DNA of 64,000 nt from Thiohalocapsa halophila (lineage in GTDB: Bacteria; Pseudomonadota; Gammaproteobacteria; Chromatiales; Chromatiaceae): NCBI RefSeq assembly GCF_016583825.1, contig NZ_NRRV01000025.1:1-64000 (forward strand), read 5' to 3'. This document shows positions 46,927-55,772 of this stretch, one piece after another. The notes beneath the pieces are model-generated. The model was not told the DNA's origin, ran no database searches, and saw only the letters and a list, made by a program, of their open reading frames with translations. The number at the start of each line of letters is the position of its first letter. Position 1 is the first letter of the stretch. Position numbers and translations under genes: made by a program.

Positions 46927-47144
46927 CGCTCGCCCTGAAGAGACCGGGCGTAGGTCTTGCGTGGCCTGTGGCGCCGAGCTCTTCGGCGCCTGTTACGCAA
47001 AGCCTAGGGACTTCCCCGAGGACCCGCTGTGAACAGCGTCGCAGGGGTAAGTCCGCAGCGACTGGTCAGTCGCAGGGGGTGTGGATGCGCGGACCTTTGC
47101 TCCCCTACGGCGGGAGAGCCGCGCCGGGCGCGGGGGCATGCGCA

Positions 47145-47172
47145 CGCAAGCCGCGCGGTCGCGCGGCTTGCG
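47145..47172. other. 13-bp perfect hairpin upstream of the minor-pilin operon
   Basis: CGCAAGCCGCGCG (47145-47157), loop GT, CGCGCGGCTTGCG (47160-47172), a nearly perfect palindrome about 70 bp beyond the cytochrome gene stop (which lies at 47240 on the minus strand). It may terminate the cytochrome transcript. The other part of 46927-47239, the pilin promoter region, shows no clear -35/-10. Confidence 0.5.
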
Positions 47173-47239
47173 TGGTTGGTGGACGCGGGCGACTCCGTGC
47201 CCGAAGGAGGTTACGTCGTCCCTGTAGGGATCAGCGGTC

Positions 47240-48577
47240 TCAAGGTGCCATGACGGACTTCTCGGACTCGGCGATGAGCACCGGCTCCTTCACATCTTCC
47301 GGCAAATGGTCGAACTTCTTGACCAAGCCGGGCCAGAGCAGGTTGTAGTAGAGCTCGCCGCGGACTAGGGCTACGCCCTCGGCGGGGATCTCGTACTCCA
47401 GCACCCGCTCTTCGTGGGGCTTCAGGCGGGTGTCTTCGCCGGCCTGGGTGGCCTTGGGCGGCGGTGCCGGCATGCCTTCGTCGTCCGCGAGTGCATAGGC
47501 CATATAGGCCTGCGGATCATCTTTCGCCGGATGGCCTTCGGCGTTCTGCCAGATGGGCTGGCCGGCGTCGTCGTAGGCGGTCAGCTTGACATAGATGTTG
47601 CGGAAGGGCGCACCGGTCGGCATGGCGTGCGGCTGCTGGTTCTTGATGTAGACGCTGGTCTTGAGCACGTCGCCGTCGCGCTCGCTGTCCACATCGAAGA
47701 CCACGGAGCGCTTGAGCATCGGCTTGCTGTGGCCGCCGCCCATGGTGTGGTCCGCCACGCCGTCGGTCACCGGCATGTGGCAGGACAGGCAGTTCACGTC
47801 CGTTTTGCTGTCGATGTACTCGTTGCCGGTCTGGCACAGCGGCACGCCGTGGGGGTTGTTGCGCTGATCGTGGCAGCCCCAGCAGGAGTCCGAGGTCTTC
47901 ATGAGCCGCGGGTTGCCCTCCATCGGCAGGGCTTGGATCTCTTCGCCCTCGAATTCCACCGGCTCGCCCAGGTGCGGGTTCGGCTTCTGGGCGTCGGCAC
48001 CGCCGCCGATGCCGACGCCGCCGAAGAGGTCGTCGCTGGCCGAGGCCAGCTGCGCCAGGCCGTTGTTGACGCCTTGGGGACCCTGAAGGGTGTCGGCCAC
48101 CTCATAGGCCTTGAGGCCGAGCCGCAGCTTGCCGTCCTCGCCCTGGACGCCTTTGAACTTCTTCAGCGTATGGCAGGCGACGCAGTTGACGCCCTCGCTG
48201 TAGGCGGCCATGGCGTCGAGCTTGGTTTTGCCGTCCTTTGCGGCGTTCGGCGCGTGGCACTGGAGGCAGATGGGGTACTTGTCGGTGCCTTTCTTCTTGA
48301 CGTTCTCCGCCGTGGGGTCGCCGACGACCATCTTGTAGAAGGTGCCGTGGATCGGGTCCTTGAGCGCCGTGCTGTTGGCGTGCATGGAGCCCGACCACTG
48401 CTTGAAGATCTCCTGGTGGCAGTTGGCGCACACCTCCGAGGACACGTGGTGGATGGACTCCTCCGCCTGCGCGGCGGCGCCGAAGGCGGTGGTTGCCAGC
48501 AGCGCCAGCGCGGCCGGCGCGAGGCCCCGCAGCCGCAGCTGGCGCGGGCGCTTGAGCAGGATCGAGATCGGTTTCAC
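47240..48577 (-). CDS. Pentahaem c-type cytochrome
   Basis: A 445-residue exported cytochrome with five CxxCH motifs: CANCH, CLQCH, CVACH, CWGCH and CLSCH. The order and the W..S.H / HAN segments near the first haem resemble the cytochrome c554-like family. A signal peptide (LAPAALALLATTAFGAAAQA) sends it to the periplasm. The C-terminal 180 residues have no haem and look beta-rich (DGDVLKTSVYIKNQQPHAMP; EYEIPAEGVALV). The GTG start is preceded by AAGGAGG five bases upstream. It diverges from the HAO-like operon. Electron partner unknown; sulfur or nitrogen redox role is inference. Confidence 0.88.
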   Translation of the reverse strand: MKPISILLKRPRQLRLRGLAPAALALLATTAFGAAAQAEESIHHVSSEVCANCHQEIFKQWSGSMHANSTALKDPIHGTFYKMVVGDPTAENVKKKGTDKYPICLQCHAPNAAKDGKTKLDAMAAYSEGVNCVACHTLKKFKGVQGEDGKLRLGLKAYEVADTLQGPQGVNNGLAQLASASDDLFGGVGIGGGADAQKPNPHLGEPVEFEGEEIQALPMEGNPRLMKTSDSCWGCHDQRNNPHGVPLCQTGNEYIDSKTDVNCLSCHMPVTDGVADHTMGGGHSKPMLKRSVVFDVDSERDGDVLKTSVYIKNQQPHAMPTGAPFRNIYVKLTAYDDAGQPIWQNAEGHPAKDDPQAYMAYALADDEGMPAPPPKATQAGEDTRLKPHEERVLEYEIPAEGVALVRGELYYNLLWPGLVKKFDHLPEDVKEPVLIAESEKSVMAP

Positions 48578-48733
48578 GCGTTCCTCCTTTGGTTCTTTCG
48601 ATGGGTGCTCACGAGCGGAGTCATTGTTTCGTTATTTGCCGGCGCAAGACATGCGCGCGGTCAATATTGTTCATTGCCGGCTGCCGGCCTTCTTGCTCTA
48701 ATTTCCACTGATCGCGGCCTATGGGCTCGAAGC

Positions 48734-48770
48734 AAATTAATTTTGTTTCAGCTTATTTAATTAAATAAGC
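48734..48770. promoter_or_regulatory. AT-rich palindromes between divergent cytochrome operons
   Basis: AAATTAATTT (48734-48743) and the perfect 20-bp palindrome GCTTATTTAATTAAATAAGC (48751-48770) sit in the 428-bp divergent region. In this GC-rich genome such a run is striking and probably a regulator-binding site shared by both operons. It is not an FNR (TTGAT-N4-ATCAA) site and does not match the NsrR consensus I know. The remaining gap shows no gene. Confidence 0.6.
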
Positions 48771-49005
48771 AAACGCTGATTCACACTCCCGGTGCTATTG
48801 CCAACAATGGGCCGATAAGAGCGCAGTCAGCGCAGCGGACGGCGGGCGGCGCCGATGATCACGGCCCCTGCCGCCAACACGACAAGCGGCAATGGCTGCC
48901 GGTCGCCGTCCCGGCGGACCTAAGGCCCGCTCCGGCGCACGAGTGGCTGGCGGTGCCGACGTGCACCGGCCTTTGTAGCAACCGCAGGCAGTAGGCAGAA
49001 GTTCC

Positions 49006-50655
49006 ATGAAAGCATCCCCGAACCGGTCGCGCCCGCGACCGCACAGCCGCCGCCAGAACCCGGCGGCGTGGCTCCTGTTGGCGCTCTGCGCCCTGCTGGC
49101 GCTGCCCGCCGCGGCCGAGAAGGTCAAGCTGGACCCGAGCGAGTGGGGCCACCCTGCCGGTGAGAACTGTGCCAGCTGCCATGAGAAGGCCTCGCCGGGC
49201 ATCGCCGAGCAGTGGCATCAAAGCGCGCACAAGAGCGCCGGCGTCAACTGCATGGACTGTCATCAGGCGGATGCGGCCGACGTGGACGCCATCGAGCACG
49301 AGGGGCACGTCATCGCCACCATCGTCTCGCCCAAGGACTGCGGGCGCTGCCATGAAAAGGAATACCGGGAGCAGGAGGGCTCGGTGCACGCCGAGGCCTA
49401 CGCCATCATCAAAGACCGGGTGCCGGCGCTGGCACACAACGTCACCGGCCCGGAGATGCAGGCGGCGGGCTGCGACCAATGCCACGGCTCCCGGGTGAAG
49501 GTGCGCGGCGACGGCACCCTGGACCCGGCCACCTGGCCCAACTCCGGCATCGGGCGCATCAATCCCGACGGCTCCAAGGGCAGCTGCTCGTCCTGTCACG
49601 GCCGCCATAGCTTCTCCAAGGCCCAGGCGCGGGAGCCCAGCGCCTGCGTGCGCTGCCACTCCGGGCCCGACTCCCCGGACAAGGAGATCTTCGAGGCCTC
49701 CAAGCACGGCATGATCTACGCCGCCCAGCGCGACGCCATGAACCTGCACGCCGACACCTGGGTGGCCGGCAAGGACTACACCGCCGCGCCGACTTGCGTG
49801 ACCTGCCACATGGGCGCCGCCGGCAAGGTGCCGGCGACGCACGACGTCGGCATGCGCAACGCCTGGAGCCTGAATACGCCGGTGTCGCAGCGCCAATATC
49901 TGGTGGTGCTGGACGACGGCTCGAAGCTGGAACTGCCGGCGGACGCCAAGCCGCCGAAGCGCGGCAGCGAGCTCACCAAGGCCGACGGCAGCACCGCCAA
50001 GGTCAAGGTGGTCGCCACGCCCGAGCGCCGCCGCCTGGTCATGTCCACGGTCTGCCTGGAGTGCCACTCCAAGACCATGACCGAGGGCTTCATGCGGCAG
50101 TTCGACGACGTGGTGGAGCTGTACAACAGCAAGTTCGGCGAGCCGGCGGCGGCCATCATGGCCGGCCTCTACGACGCAGGCCTGCTGACGCCGCTGCCCT
50201 TCGACGAGCCGCTGGAGTACACCTACTGGGAGCTCTGGCACGACGAGGGCGCCCGCGCCCGCCACGGCGCCTCGATGATGAGCCCGAACCACGCCTGGTG
50301 GGAGGGCATGTATCTGGTGGGGCGCAACTTCTACAGCCGCTTTCTGCCCGAGGCGCGCGCCGTGGCCGGCGAGCAGGCGGCCGCGCTGGTGGATGCCCAC
50401 ATCGACGGCGCCGAGGGCCACGCCTGGCTCGCCAACCAGGGCGAGGGCAACCCCATCCTCGGCTGGATGCCGCCGCCGCAGCCGGAGCCGGCCGCGAGCG
50501 CCGACGCCGATGCCGAGTCCACTGCACCGGCGCCCGACAGCCAAGAGCCGGCGGCCGAGCACGCACCCGACGCCGGCTCTGCGGCCGTTGACGCCGAAGA
50601 TGCCGCAGCCGTCGCGGACGCCGGCGACACTGCAACAGAGGAGACGCCACAATGA
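49006..50655 (+). CDS. Octahaem cytochrome, hydroxylamine-oxidoreductase-like
   Basis: A 549-residue exported multihaem protein with eight CxxCH motifs: CASCH, CMDCH, CGRCH, CDQCH, CSSCH, CVRCH, CVTCH and CLECH, as in HAO-family octahaem enzymes. The region SMMSPNHAWWEGMYLVGRNF near residue 430 lies where HAO has the tyrosine that cross-links the catalytic haem in oxidative enzymes; no clear equivalent Tyr is seen, so a reductive (nitrite or hydroxylamine reducing) HAO-like role is likelier, but this is inference. The C-terminal 65 residues are Ala/Glu/Asp/Pro-rich and haem-free. Its stop overlaps the NapC-type gene (ATGA), giving an enzyme plus quinol-linked donor pair. Confidence 0.85.
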   Translation: MKASPNRSRPRPHSRRQNPAAWLLLALCALLALPAAAEKVKLDPSEWGHPAGENCASCHEKASPGIAEQWHQSAHKSAGVNCMDCHQADAADVDAIEHEGHVIATIVSPKDCGRCHEKEYREQEGSVHAEAYAIIKDRVPALAHNVTGPEMQAAGCDQCHGSRVKVRGDGTLDPATWPNSGIGRINPDGSKGSCSSCHGRHSFSKAQAREPSACVRCHSGPDSPDKEIFEASKHGMIYAAQRDAMNLHADTWVAGKDYTAAPTCVTCHMGAAGKVPATHDVGMRNAWSLNTPVSQRQYLVVLDDGSKLELPADAKPPKRGSELTKADGSTAKVKVVATPERRRLVMSTVCLECHSKTMTEGFMRQFDDVVELYNSKFGEPAAAIMAGLYDAGLLTPLPFDEPLEYTYWELWHDEGARARHGASMMSPNHAWWEGMYLVGRNFYSRFLPEARAVAGEQAAALVDAHIDGAEGHAWLANQGEGNPILGWMPPPQPEPAASADADAESTAPAPDSQEPAAEHAPDAGSAAVDAEDAAAVADAGDTATEETPQ

Positions 50656-51410
50656 TCAAGCTGCAAGCGCCGGCTTTTATCACACGCCATGTGCTGTTCG
50701 CGCTGGTGGCGGGGGGCCTCGGCGGCGTGGCATTCATGTTCTTCCTGCTGGAGTTCGACCACTACACAAGCTCCAACGAGTTCTGCACCACCTGCCACTC
50801 CATGACCTATGCCGACGACAGCTATCAGCAGTCGGCCCACTACAACTCGGCCTCCGGCGTGCGCGCCAGCTGCGGCGATTGCCACGTGTCCGAGGGCATC
50901 GTCATGGCCACCTACGACCACGTCATCGGCACCAAGGACCTCATCAAGCAGGTCTTCGGCAAAGCCGACTACGACGACCCGGCGGTGAACCTGCTGCACC
51001 TGCCGGATGCCGCCTTCGCCGCCCGCGAGTGGTTCCGCAAGCGCGACTCCGCCACCTGCAAGCGCTGCCACGCCCTGGACGCCATCCAGGGCACCCGCGC
51101 CAACACCGCCGCCATCCACCAGGAAGAGACCGACGGCAAGACCTGCATCGACTGCCACATGAACCTGGTTCACCGCCACGTGCCCAGCGAGCAGACCTTC
51201 AAGCGCGAGGCCTGGAACGCCATGGTGGAAGAGGAGCTCGACTTGGCACCGGGCACGGCGGCCAGACTGCTGTCCGGCGAGGACGGGCCGGAGCAGGTCG
51301 CTGCCTCCGAGCCGCAGGCCGAGCCCACAGCCGAGCCCGAGTCGGCGCCGGCGCCGGCGCCGGCGGCCAAGCTCGCCGAGGAGCCGGTTGCGGGCAGCAG
51401 CGCCAACTGA
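50652..51410 (+). CDS. NapC/NirT-family tetrahaem quinol dehydrogenase
   Basis: A 252-residue membrane-anchored cytochrome. One N-terminal helix (HVLFALVAGGLGGVAFMFFLL) anchors it; four CxxCH motifs follow: CTTCH, CGDCH, CKRCH and CIDCH. The family takes electrons from quinol to periplasmic reductases and in HAO-like modules serves the octahaem enzyme. The C-terminal 60 residues are Ala/Pro/Glu-rich and disordered, similar in character to the tail of the upstream protein. Translationally coupled. Confidence 0.9.
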   Translation: MIKLQAPAFITRHVLFALVAGGLGGVAFMFFLLEFDHYTSSNEFCTTCHSMTYADDSYQQSAHYNSASGVRASCGDCHVSEGIVMATYDHVIGTKDLIKQVFGKADYDDPAVNLLHLPDAAFAAREWFRKRDSATCKRCHALDAIQGTRANTAAIHQEETDGKTCIDCHMNLVHRHVPSEQTFKREAWNAMVEEELDLAPGTAARLLSGEDGPEQVAASEPQAEPTAEPESAPAPAPAAKLAEEPVAGSSAN

Positions 51411-51429
51411 TGCCCGTCTGATAACGGAG

Positions 51430-51832
51430 CTTAGGTCGGGCTGGGGTAAGGAGCCCGACACCGCGCCGATTCTGGCCGTCCGAGCGTCGGGCCTGCTGGC
51501 GTCGGCCGACGTCGCTCCCTGGCGCGACCGGTAGGGTGGACGAGACCGGTAGGGTGGACGAGCGCTAGCGAAGTCCACCCCGGGCCGCACAGGGCTTGGT
51601 GGACTGCGCTGCGCTTGTCCACCCTACGTCTACTGAGGCACGGAGCCCGACACCGCGCCGGTGCTAACCGCCCAGGTGTCGGGCCTCCCGGCGTCGGCCC
51701 GACCTCGCTCCCTGGCGCGACCGGTAGGGTGGACGAGACCGGTAGGGTGGACGAGCGCCAGCGAAGTCCACCCCGGGCCGCACAGGGCTTGGTGGACTGC
51801 GCTGCGCTTGTCCACCCTACATCCCCGGGACT
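51430..51832. repeat. Two 192-bp direct repeats containing REP elements
   Basis: GAGCCCGACACCGCGCCG starts copies at 51451 and 51643, period 192 bp. Each copy holds a GTCGGG...CCCGAC-type REP and a GGTAGGGTGGACGAG / GTGGACTGCGCTGCGC pair ending in TCCACCCTAC. The same elements are at 9 kb and 22.4 kb. They fill most of the 505-bp gap 51411-51915. No gene. Confidence 0.85.
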
Positions 51833-51915
51833 TCCAGAGCCTGGGGGAGGGTGTATCCTCGCGCCCGAGCGTCCCATGAGAGGGCGCGCGCCATCCACCC
51901 GAGCCGCGAGGACCC

Positions 51916-54060
51916 ATGAAGGTCGCCGTCATCTATAACCGAGAATCCCAGAAGGTCATCAACCTCTTCGGTCAGCCGAACCGCGAGAAGTACGGCATCA
52001 AGGCCATCAACCGCATCGTCAATGCCCTCAAGAAAGGAGGCCACCAGGTCATCGCCCTGGAAGGGGACAAGGATCTCATCGACAACCTGGAGGAGTTCAT
52101 GCCGCGGGCGCTGAAGGGCGAGCGCCCGGGGATGGCCTTCAACCTGTCCTACGGCATCCAGGGGCAGGCGCGCTACACCCATGTGCCGGGCATCCTGGAG
52201 ATGGTGGGCGTGCCCTACGTGGGCTCGGGGCCGCTGGCGCACTCCCTGGCGTTGGACAAGGTGGTCGCCAAGATGCTGTTTGCGCAGCGCGGGGTGCCGA
52301 CGCCCGAGTTCGCGGTGCTGGACGCGCCGGGCTTCGAGATGCCGGAGCTCGCCTTTCCGCTCATCGTCAAGCCCAAGAACGAGGCCGTCTCCTTCGGCAT
52401 CCGCATCGTCAACGACGAGGCCGAGCTGCGTGACGCCGCCGGCGTGATCTTCGAGCAGTTCGAGCAGCCCGTGCTCGCCGAGCGCTACATCGAGGGCCGC
52501 GAGGTCAATGTCGGCCTGCTCGGCAACGGCACCGCGCTGGAGGCCTTCCCGCCGGCGGAGCTGATCTTCGGCGAGGGCGGCCCGCACATCTACACCATGG
52601 AAGACAAGAAGCGCACCTCCGGGCGCGACATCGGCGTGCAGTGTCCGGCGGAGCTGACGCCGGCGCTGGCCAACAAGGCCAAAGACATCGCCGTGAAGGC
52701 CTTCCATGTGCTCGGCTGCTATGACTGCGCCCGCGTCGACATGCGCATGGACGCCGACGGCAATCTCTATGTGCTGGAGATCAACAGCCTGCCGAGCCTC
52801 GGCGAGCACGGTTCCTACGTGGCCGGCGCCGAGGCCGTCGGGCTCGATTTCGATGCGCTGGTGGTGCGCCTGGTGGAGGTGGCGGCGGCGCGCTACTTCG
52901 GCACGCCGAATCCGCCGGACCTGAGCCGCCGGCGCTCGGACCCCAAGCACGCCGGCTTCGCCTTTCTCACCGAGCGGCGTGATCGGCTGGAGAAGCTGCT
53001 GCAGGAATGGAGCGGTGTCGGCAGCCGCTCGGACGACCCGGTGGGCATCCGGCTCGCGGCGCAGCGCCTCACTGAGCAGATGAACGACATCGGCCTGCGG
53101 CTGGTGCGTGAGCTCACCGACGATCGCGACATCTGGACCTGGGAGAGCCCGGCCGGTCTCGCCGGCGGCACCCTGGTGATCGGCCACCTGGATGTGCCGG
53201 TGAACCCCCAGCTCGGCATGGAGCACTTCCACCGCGACCCGGAGTGGCTCTACGGCGAGGGCGTCGGCTCTTCGCGGGCGTCGCTGGCCATGCTGGAAAT
53301 GGCGCTGCGGGCCGTGAAGCATGTGCGCCGCCTCAATCGCACCAAGCTCGGCGTCGCCATCTATGCCGACGAAGGGCGGGACTGCGAGGAGAGCACCGAG
53401 GTGTTGCGGCGCGCCTGTGCGGAGGCGGGGCGCGTGCTGGTGCTGAACCCGGGCAACGCCGGCGACCGCATCATCACCACCCGCCGCGGCCAGCGCCGCT
53501 ACCGGCTGCGGGTGGAGGGCAAGGCGCTGCGGCTCGGCCAGGCCGGGCGCAGCGCCGAAGTCATGCGCGTGCTCTACCGCAAGCTCGACGAGCTGACCGG
53601 TCTGACGGACCGCAAGTCCCGCGTGGCCGTCTCGGTGTCGGACATTGCTACCGACGCCTTCCCCATGCGCCTGCCGCATCGGGTGCGTATCGGCCTGCAG
53701 CTGTCCTATCCGGACCAGGCCCAGGCGGTGGCCATGGACCGCGCCATGCGCGGCATCCTGCGCGGCGGCGGCGTTCAGTGGGATCTGGTGATGGTCTCCG
53801 ACCGCCCGCCCATGCCGGAGCGCAAGGTGAACGCGGCGCTGGTGCAGCGGCTCAGGGCCATCGCCGCCGAGTGGGACATCCCGCTTGGTACGGATTCCTC
53901 GCTGTGGCCGTCCGTCGCCGGACTGGTGCCGGAGTCCGTGCCCGTGGTCTGCGGCCTCGGTCCGGTGGCGAGCGATCTCTACACCAGTGACGAGGCGGTC
54001 TCGCGCATTAGCCTGGTGCAGCGCACGCTGCTGCTGATGCAATGCCTGCTCGACGGTTGA
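51916..54060 (+). CDS. D-Ala-D-Ala-ligase-like ATP-grasp fused to M20-type domain
   Basis: A 714-residue fusion. Residues 1-~320 are an ATP-grasp ligase: FPLIVKPKNEAVSFGI (nucleotide-binding Lys), CARVDMRMDADG and YVLEINSLPSLGEHGSY (metal-binding Glu and Asn). After a linker (~325-400), residues ~415-700 resemble an M20 metallopeptidase: TLVIGHLDVPV gives the H-x-D, YGEGVGSSRASLAML sits where the second metal Asp normally is (here not obvious), and YADEGRDCEES stands in for the D-E-E segment. Either a peptide ligase joined to a hydrolase, or a ligase with an inactive M20 scaffold. Product unknown. It is followed by ggt and a formylglutamate-amidohydrolase-like gene. Confidence 0.85.
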   Translation: MKVAVIYNRESQKVINLFGQPNREKYGIKAINRIVNALKKGGHQVIALEGDKDLIDNLEEFMPRALKGERPGMAFNLSYGIQGQARYTHVPGILEMVGVPYVGSGPLAHSLALDKVVAKMLFAQRGVPTPEFAVLDAPGFEMPELAFPLIVKPKNEAVSFGIRIVNDEAELRDAAGVIFEQFEQPVLAERYIEGREVNVGLLGNGTALEAFPPAELIFGEGGPHIYTMEDKKRTSGRDIGVQCPAELTPALANKAKDIAVKAFHVLGCYDCARVDMRMDADGNLYVLEINSLPSLGEHGSYVAGAEAVGLDFDALVVRLVEVAAARYFGTPNPPDLSRRRSDPKHAGFAFLTERRDRLEKLLQEWSGVGSRSDDPVGIRLAAQRLTEQMNDIGLRLVRELTDDRDIWTWESPAGLAGGTLVIGHLDVPVNPQLGMEHFHRDPEWLYGEGVGSSRASLAMLEMALRAVKHVRRLNRTKLGVAIYADEGRDCEESTEVLRRACAEAGRVLVLNPGNAGDRIITTRRGQRRYRLRVEGKALRLGQAGRSAEVMRVLYRKLDELTGLTDRKSRVAVSVSDIATDAFPMRLPHRVRIGLQLSYPDQAQAVAMDRAMRGILRGGGVQWDLVMVSDRPPMPERKVNAALVQRLRAIAAEWDIPLGTDSSLWPSVAGLVPESVPVVCGLGPVASDLYTSDEAVSRISLVQRTLLLMQCLLDG

Positions 54061-55748
54061 GCCGGACCGTGACCCAGCGCGCAACCGACCCCGAGCCGGC
54101 CGGGCCGCCACCGCCGGACCCGGGCGACCATCGCGTCCATCACCCCCAGCGCGTCGGCGTCTCCCGGCGCGGCATGGTCGCCACCCAGCACTATCATGCC
54201 AGCGATGCCGGTGCCCAGATGCTCGCCGCCGGCGGCAATGCCGTGGACGCGGCTGTCGCGGCGGCCTTTGCGCTCTGTGTGGTGGAGCCCGCCGCCTGCG
54301 GTCTCGGCGGCCAGACCATGCTGCTGCTGCACCTGGCGGAGGAGGGCCGCAAGCTCTGCCTGGACGGCGCCACCCGGGCGCCGAACCGCACTCCGCCGGG
54401 GGAGCTGGCGCGCGCCGCGCAGCTGCGCGGGCATCGGGCGACCACGGTGCCCAGCACGCCGGCGGTGCTGGCCTACACGCTCAAGCACTACGGCACCAAG
54501 GCCCTGGCGGAGGTCCTGGCGCCGGCCATCCGGCTCGCAAAGGAGGGCTATCGCGTCTCGCCGCTGCAGCATCACCTGACCCGGCGCGAGCTCAAGCACC
54601 TGAAAAGCCATTCCGCCGGCGCCTTCTTCCTCAAGGACGGCAAGACCCCTTACGCCATCGGCGCGCGCCTGCGCCAGCCCATCCTCGCGCAGACGCTGGG
54701 GCGCCTGGCGGAGCGGGGCGTCGAAGACTTCTACCAGGGCGGGATCGCGGCCGCCATCCATGCCGACATGGTGGCCAACGACGGCCTGCTGCGCGACGAC
54801 GACCTGGCGCAGATCCCCTGGCCCACGGAACGCCGGCCGCTGGCGACGCACTTCGCGCACAAGCGGGTGTTCACCTTCCCGCCGCCGGGGGCGGGGCGCA
54901 CCCTCATCGAGGCCCTGAACCTGCTGGAGCAGTTCCCGGCGGCGGCGCGGGACCCGGATAGTCCGCGCGGCGCGCTGCTGCTGGCGCACGTCATCCGCCG
55001 CGCCAACCTCGATCGCGCCGACCGCCCCGAGGACCCGGCGCTGTTCGCTCAGGAGCTGGAGCTGGGCGAGGACATCACCCACGTGGACTATGCCAAGCGC
55101 GTGGCAAGGCGCATCAAGGCGCGGCTGCTGAAGGGTGAGGGCGGCAGCATCAAGCCGGTGCGGCGCCCCCGCGGCGGCGAGACCACCCACCTCTCGGCCA
55201 TGGACGCCGCCGGCAACGTGGTGGCGCTCACCCAGTCCATCGAGCGGGTCTATGGCTCCTTCACCGCGAGCCCCGAGCTCGGCTTTATCTACAACAATTA
55301 CATGAGCGCCTTCGAGTACCAGGACATCGCCCATCCCTATTATCTGCGGCCCAACGCCGTGCCCTGGGCCTCGGTGGCGCCCACCATCGTCTTTCGCGGG
55401 CAGCGGCCCTGGCTCGCCGTCGGCTCGCCGGGCTCCGAGCGCATCGTCTCCGCCATCCTGCAGGTGCTGCTGCGCCTGGAGCGCGGCGCGGCACCGCTGG
55501 ATGCCGTGGAGGCACCGCGGCTGCATTGCAGCCTCACCGGCAAGGTGGCCCTGGAGGCCTCGCGCATGCGCGACGACATCCCCCGCGAGCTGGCCCGCCA
55601 CGGCTTCGAGATCGACCCGCGGGACCCCTACAGCTTCTACCTCGGCTGCGTGCAGCTGGTGCTGCGCGAGGACGGGGACTGCATCGGCGTCGCCGACCCC
55701 CGCCGGGACGGCTCCGCCGCCGGACCCGCCGCCGGACCCGCCGACTGA
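54042..55748 (+). CDS. ggt: Gamma-glutamyltransferase-like hydrolase
   Basis: A 568-residue Ntn hydrolase of the GGT family. The precursor cut site and catalytic Thr lie in GGETTHLSAMDAAGNVVALT (Thr at about residue 378), and the substrate-binding segment has the Gly-rich SPGSERIVSAIL. It transfers or hydrolyses gamma-glutamyl groups. No signal peptide is seen, so it should be cytoplasmic, unlike periplasmic E. coli GGT. Start: ATG 54042 lies 19 bp inside the ligase gene; GTG 54069 gives VTQRATDPEP and is equally possible. Operon with the ligase and the downstream hydrolase. Confidence 0.88.
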   Translation: MPARRLSRTVTQRATDPEPAGPPPPDPGDHRVHHPQRVGVSRRGMVATQHYHASDAGAQMLAAGGNAVDAAVAAAFALCVVEPAACGLGGQTMLLLHLAEEGRKLCLDGATRAPNRTPPGELARAAQLRGHRATTVPSTPAVLAYTLKHYGTKALAEVLAPAIRLAKEGYRVSPLQHHLTRRELKHLKSHSAGAFFLKDGKTPYAIGARLRQPILAQTLGRLAERGVEDFYQGGIAAAIHADMVANDGLLRDDDLAQIPWPTERRPLATHFAHKRVFTFPPPGAGRTLIEALNLLEQFPAAARDPDSPRGALLLAHVIRRANLDRADRPEDPALFAQELELGEDITHVDYAKRVARRIKARLLKGEGGSIKPVRRPRGGETTHLSAMDAAGNVVALTQSIERVYGSFTASPELGFIYNNYMSAFEYQDIAHPYYLRPNAVPWASVAPTIVFRGQRPWLAVGSPGSERIVSAILQVLLRLERGAAPLDAVEAPRLHCSLTGKVALEASRMRDDIPRELARHGFEIDPRDPYSFYLGCVQLVLREDGDCIGVADPRRDGSAAGPAAGPAD

Positions 55749-55772
55749 CCGCCTGCCGCCGGGAGGCCGCCT

